A DNA stretch of 64,000 bases, taken from Bugulina stolonifera (lineage: Eukaryota > Bryozoa > Gymnolaemata > Cheilostomatida > Bugulidae). The position numbers and the translations under genes were made by a program. Shown piece after piece: positions 60,901 through 64,000 of this stretch (the first letter of the stretch is position 1; the number at the start of each line of letters is the position of its first letter). The stretch covers positions 16,044,099 through 16,108,098 of the forward strand of contig OW285193.1 in NCBI GenBank assembly GCA_935421135.1, written 5' to 3'. The notes under the pieces were generated by a model that saw nothing but the letters and a program-made list of their open reading frames with translations, was not told the DNA's origin and ran no database searches.

Positions 60901-62159
60901 ATCATCTACAATTAGAATATCCTGGAGCTAGTAAAGAGGAAACACTATCGTGCATTCTCTATACACACTTACGCCCTTAAATGTGATAGAGCTTAACAAC
61001 ATAAGATGATAGACTGGTTTATGGGGAACTTCACAATAACATATTCATTAGTTACAAAAAATCTGAAATAGCATTTAACCTGACATTAAAACTCCCAGGA
61101 GAAATTCTTAGCCCAGATTCCTCTTTGAATGAATAATCTGCCCCCCCCCCCCCCTGAAGGATTCAAAGTACACTAATGGGCTTGCTATTCAAACAGATAC
61201 ATCAATTAGATTGTATTGATGCATATAACTCACTGTTTCCACAATAACATCTTTCATGAACTGCTGACACTGGAAATGATGTGGCAGCATAAAATCTTTC
61301 CTGAAAAACCAATCAAACAAACAGACTAGAAACAAGTAGGCTGCAGATACATGTATATACCTAACATTAGTTTTCAAATGTAGGCCTACAATGTAGAACT
61401 ATTCTCCTCATAAGATACAAGAGTGTATGAACCATTGGGTTTGGTAGGAACAGGTTTCTACAAATCTTATACAACATATAGCTTAACATGACTGTGTTAT
61501 AAGTTACTAGGGTTGATGTGGTCAGTGGAAAGTTGCATAATTTTGCTAAGTATATTTCTGACCAATAGTAGAGTACAAAATCCCTCGGCATAGTAGCATA
61601 CCCCAAATTAGCCGATTTTTGAATCGTAGAACCCAGACTAAACTAGTTTCAGGTCAATAATAAAGTGGCATATCTTAGTTTATAACGTAGTAATATAAAA
61701 TCAATCTCACCTAAGGAATGGTGGTACAGGTTCTACCATATACTGATTTGTATGGTTGTAGATCTGAATAAACTGTTTAAATGGCATATTGGTGGTTGGA
61801 ACAGAGCGGTTTTCCTTTTTCCTGCTTTCAACCAGCACATCATGATTATCTGGAACATTCTTCAAGTTCAGGAAGTAATCGTCAGTCCACAATGTCACAG
61901 CAGGCGACTTTAGGACTGCTCCTTTGAATACCACAGCTTCTGGTTTGGCTACGTGGGTTAGGAAAAATTGTTTGGTAGAGACACTCTGGCTAGCTTCAAC
62001 TATAGGCACATGAATGGATGGTGGATTCCCCTCTCCAAATGCTACCTTAGTAGGAGAAGATGAACCTGATTCAGAACTTGATGTCTCTGCTATGATTGCA
62101 TTGCCCATGCAAAGTATCAAAAGAGATGTCTGGAGGAGATATGCTATGATGTCAGCCAT
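57918..62159 (-). CDS. ER-lumenal JmjC/cupin-8 oxygenase-like protein with EF-hand and C-terminal HDEL
   Basis: Nine exons, read downward: 62159-61711, 61300-61234, 60905-60789, 60641-60493, 60104-59928, 59456-59384, 59071-59006, 58457-58356, 57986-57918; 422 aa, all GT-AG and in phase. The signal peptide is MADIIAYLLQTSLLILCMGN, cleaved about residue 25. The JmjC/cupin domain covers roughly 60-290: PHHFQCQQFMKD, then WISSGGTSSVVHTDSVENL with the iron pair H186 and D188, then GRKRFVIVPPDY, DVDDVDYSKYPGL, and IHQVRSYDRNIAVNIWW with the likely third ligand H263. An EF-hand loop at 372-383 (DVSKDGEVNAED) has Asp rather than Glu at position 12. The last four residues are HDEL, an ER-retrieval signal. 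It is inferred to be a 2-oxoglutarate/Fe(II) hydroxylase of secretory proteins, possibly calcium-sensitive; the substrate is unknown. The ATG is preceded by a 5' UTR acceptor at 62177. Convergent with monooxygenase D. Confidence 0.88.
61141..61154. repeat. Poly-C run
   Basis: Fourteen C in intron 2 of the JmjC gene. Confidence 0.9.
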
Positions 62160-62176
62160 CGTTATATGGAATGTTC
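62160..62176 (-). other. 5' UTR part of the first coding exon of the JmjC gene
   Basis: On the minus strand a polypyrimidine-like TTTCTATTGCAG precedes GAACATTCCATATAACG and then ATG. The gene therefore probably has an upstream non-coding exon, not located. Confidence 0.5.
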
Positions 62177-63119
62177 CTGCAATAGAAACACAAAATGAAA
62201 AGCTTACAAGGAAATAAATTGAAAGAGTATGATTTTATCTACATGTAGTAACAAAAATCATTCAAATAACTACTTTGATAACCAAAAAGGAAGTGTTCAT
62301 CCAGGGTCAGTCACGTATCATTACACTTAATGCATAACACTTGACATGGATGGTTTAGGCAGACTTACACATAGGATATAATGATGTAGTGTGTTAATTA
62401 TTTTTAATGTTGATACAAATTTATAAAGGATTTAACTTATCCTATTATTTTAGGTTGTAAGCACAAGTACAGAAAGCTCTCCATTTTTGGAGCTCGCAAA
62501 AAAATGAGCAACTTCAGGATGTTGATAGATGAGGCCTACTAAACAGCAAAAAACTTAGAATTTTAGAGGGAATTTAGTTCAAATAAAGAACTATTTCAGT
62601 TTGTCTGGCCAAATTTGTCCAACCTTCATTCCTGCTTGTCAGTTGGTAACCAAATGCAAATTACAGTATGATCAGTGATTGGTACAATGTAACATGATTG
62701 CAACTTCACATGCTTAACATGGTACTTTGGCATGGCAAGCACAAGCCCACATTCTCTGAAAAAGGCTTGTATATGGAGCATGCCTGATAGATAAATTTAA
62801 CATTGGTTTGCTGCAATATAAAGCTGTGGCCTAGGGGTTCTAAACTTTCATGTAGGAGATCCAGATTCCTAGAATGGTCATGGGTGGTGTTAGGAAGAGC
62901 AGCCAGCCTTAAAATGCACCTGTGCCACATAGCCACTTTGGCCTCTTCTCTACCCCAAAGTAGAAAAATACTTCTTGTTTCAGATCCTAGCTTTCTTACT
63001 TGGGTTAAATGATAAATTAGCAAAACTTGTAAGTTTTAAGTTTTTACTACAACATGTTGTTTCAATGCTTTAAAACACCATTTAAATTAATTCCTAGACT
63101 CCAGAATGGTTTACCAATA
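62177..63119. other. Upstream region of the JmjC gene
   Basis: Should contain the promoter and first untranslated exon of the minus-strand gene. Open frames at 62706-63023 are low-complexity or unrecognised and have no supported splice partners. Confidence 0.4.
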
Positions 63120-63779
63120 CAGGGGCGGATCCAGGGGTGCAAGTGGTGCATTTGCACCACTTGAAATTTTTGCAAAATTTTTTTTCCCAATTTCGTTGAT
63201 TATTTTTGTTAATTGTTCAAATGTGTGTGTCAACCTTGCACAAAAATATTTCTACACTGAATAGGGATTCACAAACATGTAAATATTCTAGTCATTCTTG
63301 CTATTGATAAGTCAGAATTGAATGAGCACCATTGTCACAATATTATCTTAATCACGAGAATTCCTTTCTATTTCATTTACTTGTAGGCCCTATAAAATAG
63401 ATAAGAACATAAATATTTTTATTCATTTTACGTATATAAATTTATATCATTTATAACATATATTTATTATTTTTGATGTTTTGTTTTAAAACAATATCGT
63501 AAGCTAGTTACAACTATTCAACCTAACTCAACTTGCCACAAACTCGCTTAACTAAGTGAACTGAACTGAAACTGGCTCTTAGGCCCTCCTGAACCCACAG
63601 ATGCCAAGATTTTGCTTAGCGGCCGGAGTGCTGCCCTGGACCCTGTTGGGGGAGCTTACCGCATCCCAAACCCCAACTGGAAAGGACGCTGCACTGCATA
63701 AATAGCGAAACATCACCTTAAGAAAAACCCCAGCTATCCCTTTTGCACCACCATCTCTCCATTCCTGAATTTGCCACTG
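63120..63779. mobile_element. Probable decayed hAT-like non-autonomous element
   Basis: The left end CAGGGGCGGATCCAGG and the inward-read right end CAGTGGCAAATTCAGG are imperfect inverted repeats of a style common in hAT elements. I cannot see an 8-bp target duplication (TACCAATA versus CGATATAA), so the boundaries or the identity may be wrong. The interior is AT-rich, with a GC-richer right part. Confidence 0.45.
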
Positions 63780-64000
63780 CGATATAATAATGTGGTAATG
63801 GTTTAGGGTAGCTGGGCAATTCATACACACACTTACAGTGATAATTATTAGTAACATTTTAATTATTATTATTATAAATATTTATATTAACTACTACAAT
63901 TAATATAAATAATAATAATAAAATAATAATATATAATGATAACATTATTTGATACAGTTATTATACAAAATAATATTAATTACAAATTACAACTATATTT
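63780..64000. other. AT-rich low-complexity end of window
   Basis: ATT/AAT-type sequence with no recognised feature. Confidence 0.7.

Noticed and set aside
1..64000. tRNA, rRNA, CRISPR arrays, bacterial operons
   Set aside because: No cloverleaf, rRNA core or spaced identical repeats of CRISPR type were seen; gene structure is eukaryotic.

Overview
This window is AT-rich eukaryotic DNA. Its genes are split by many GT-AG introns of roughly 60 to 1900 bases, and it holds much simple-sequence and transposon DNA. The genes (vesicular or lysosomal SLC17-type anion transporters, dopamine-beta-hydroxylase-like copper monooxygenases, and an ER-lumenal JmjC/EF-hand protein) point to an invertebrate animal. 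A sponge or another early-branching marine animal is my best guess, held with low confidence because nothing here is diagnostic. The palindrome TACATGTA recurs throughout, both in microsatellites and alone. || Layout: 1-4675 is the 3' nine-exon part of an SLC17-like transporter gene whose first exons lie before the window. 5271-9276 is its tandem duplicate, now a pseudogene with three separate lesions in otherwise well-preserved exons. 10952-55229 is a head-to-tail array of four 13-exon copper type II monooxygenase genes, called A to D here: A 10952-18113, B 23585-32460, C 34616-42922, D 48982-55229. All four keep the predicted copper ligands. B and D keep a C-terminal hydrophobic tail, while A and C have each lost it through a different stop codon. 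57918-62159, on the minus strand and convergent with D, is a nine-exon gene for a signal-peptide, JmjC/cupin, EF-hand protein ending in HDEL. || Mobile DNA has filled the gaps between array members. Between A and B lies a solo LTR (19075-21458) split by a 1.58-kb hAT-type non-autonomous element with a perfect 8-bp target duplication, followed by a deleted mariner (22065-22995). Intron 6 of C holds a 701-bp hAT MITE. Between C and D sits a young LTR element (43709-48716; LTRs differ at about 3 of 662 sites). It encodes a Gag with C2H2-like zinc fingers and no polymerase, so it must be moved in trans. || The most unusual items are this gag-plus-zinc-finger element with an in-frame TAA inside a GTAAGT motif, the HDEL-tagged JmjC/EF-hand protein, the repeated loss of the monooxygenase tail, and a tandem array of duplicated splice acceptors before exon 7 of gene B.
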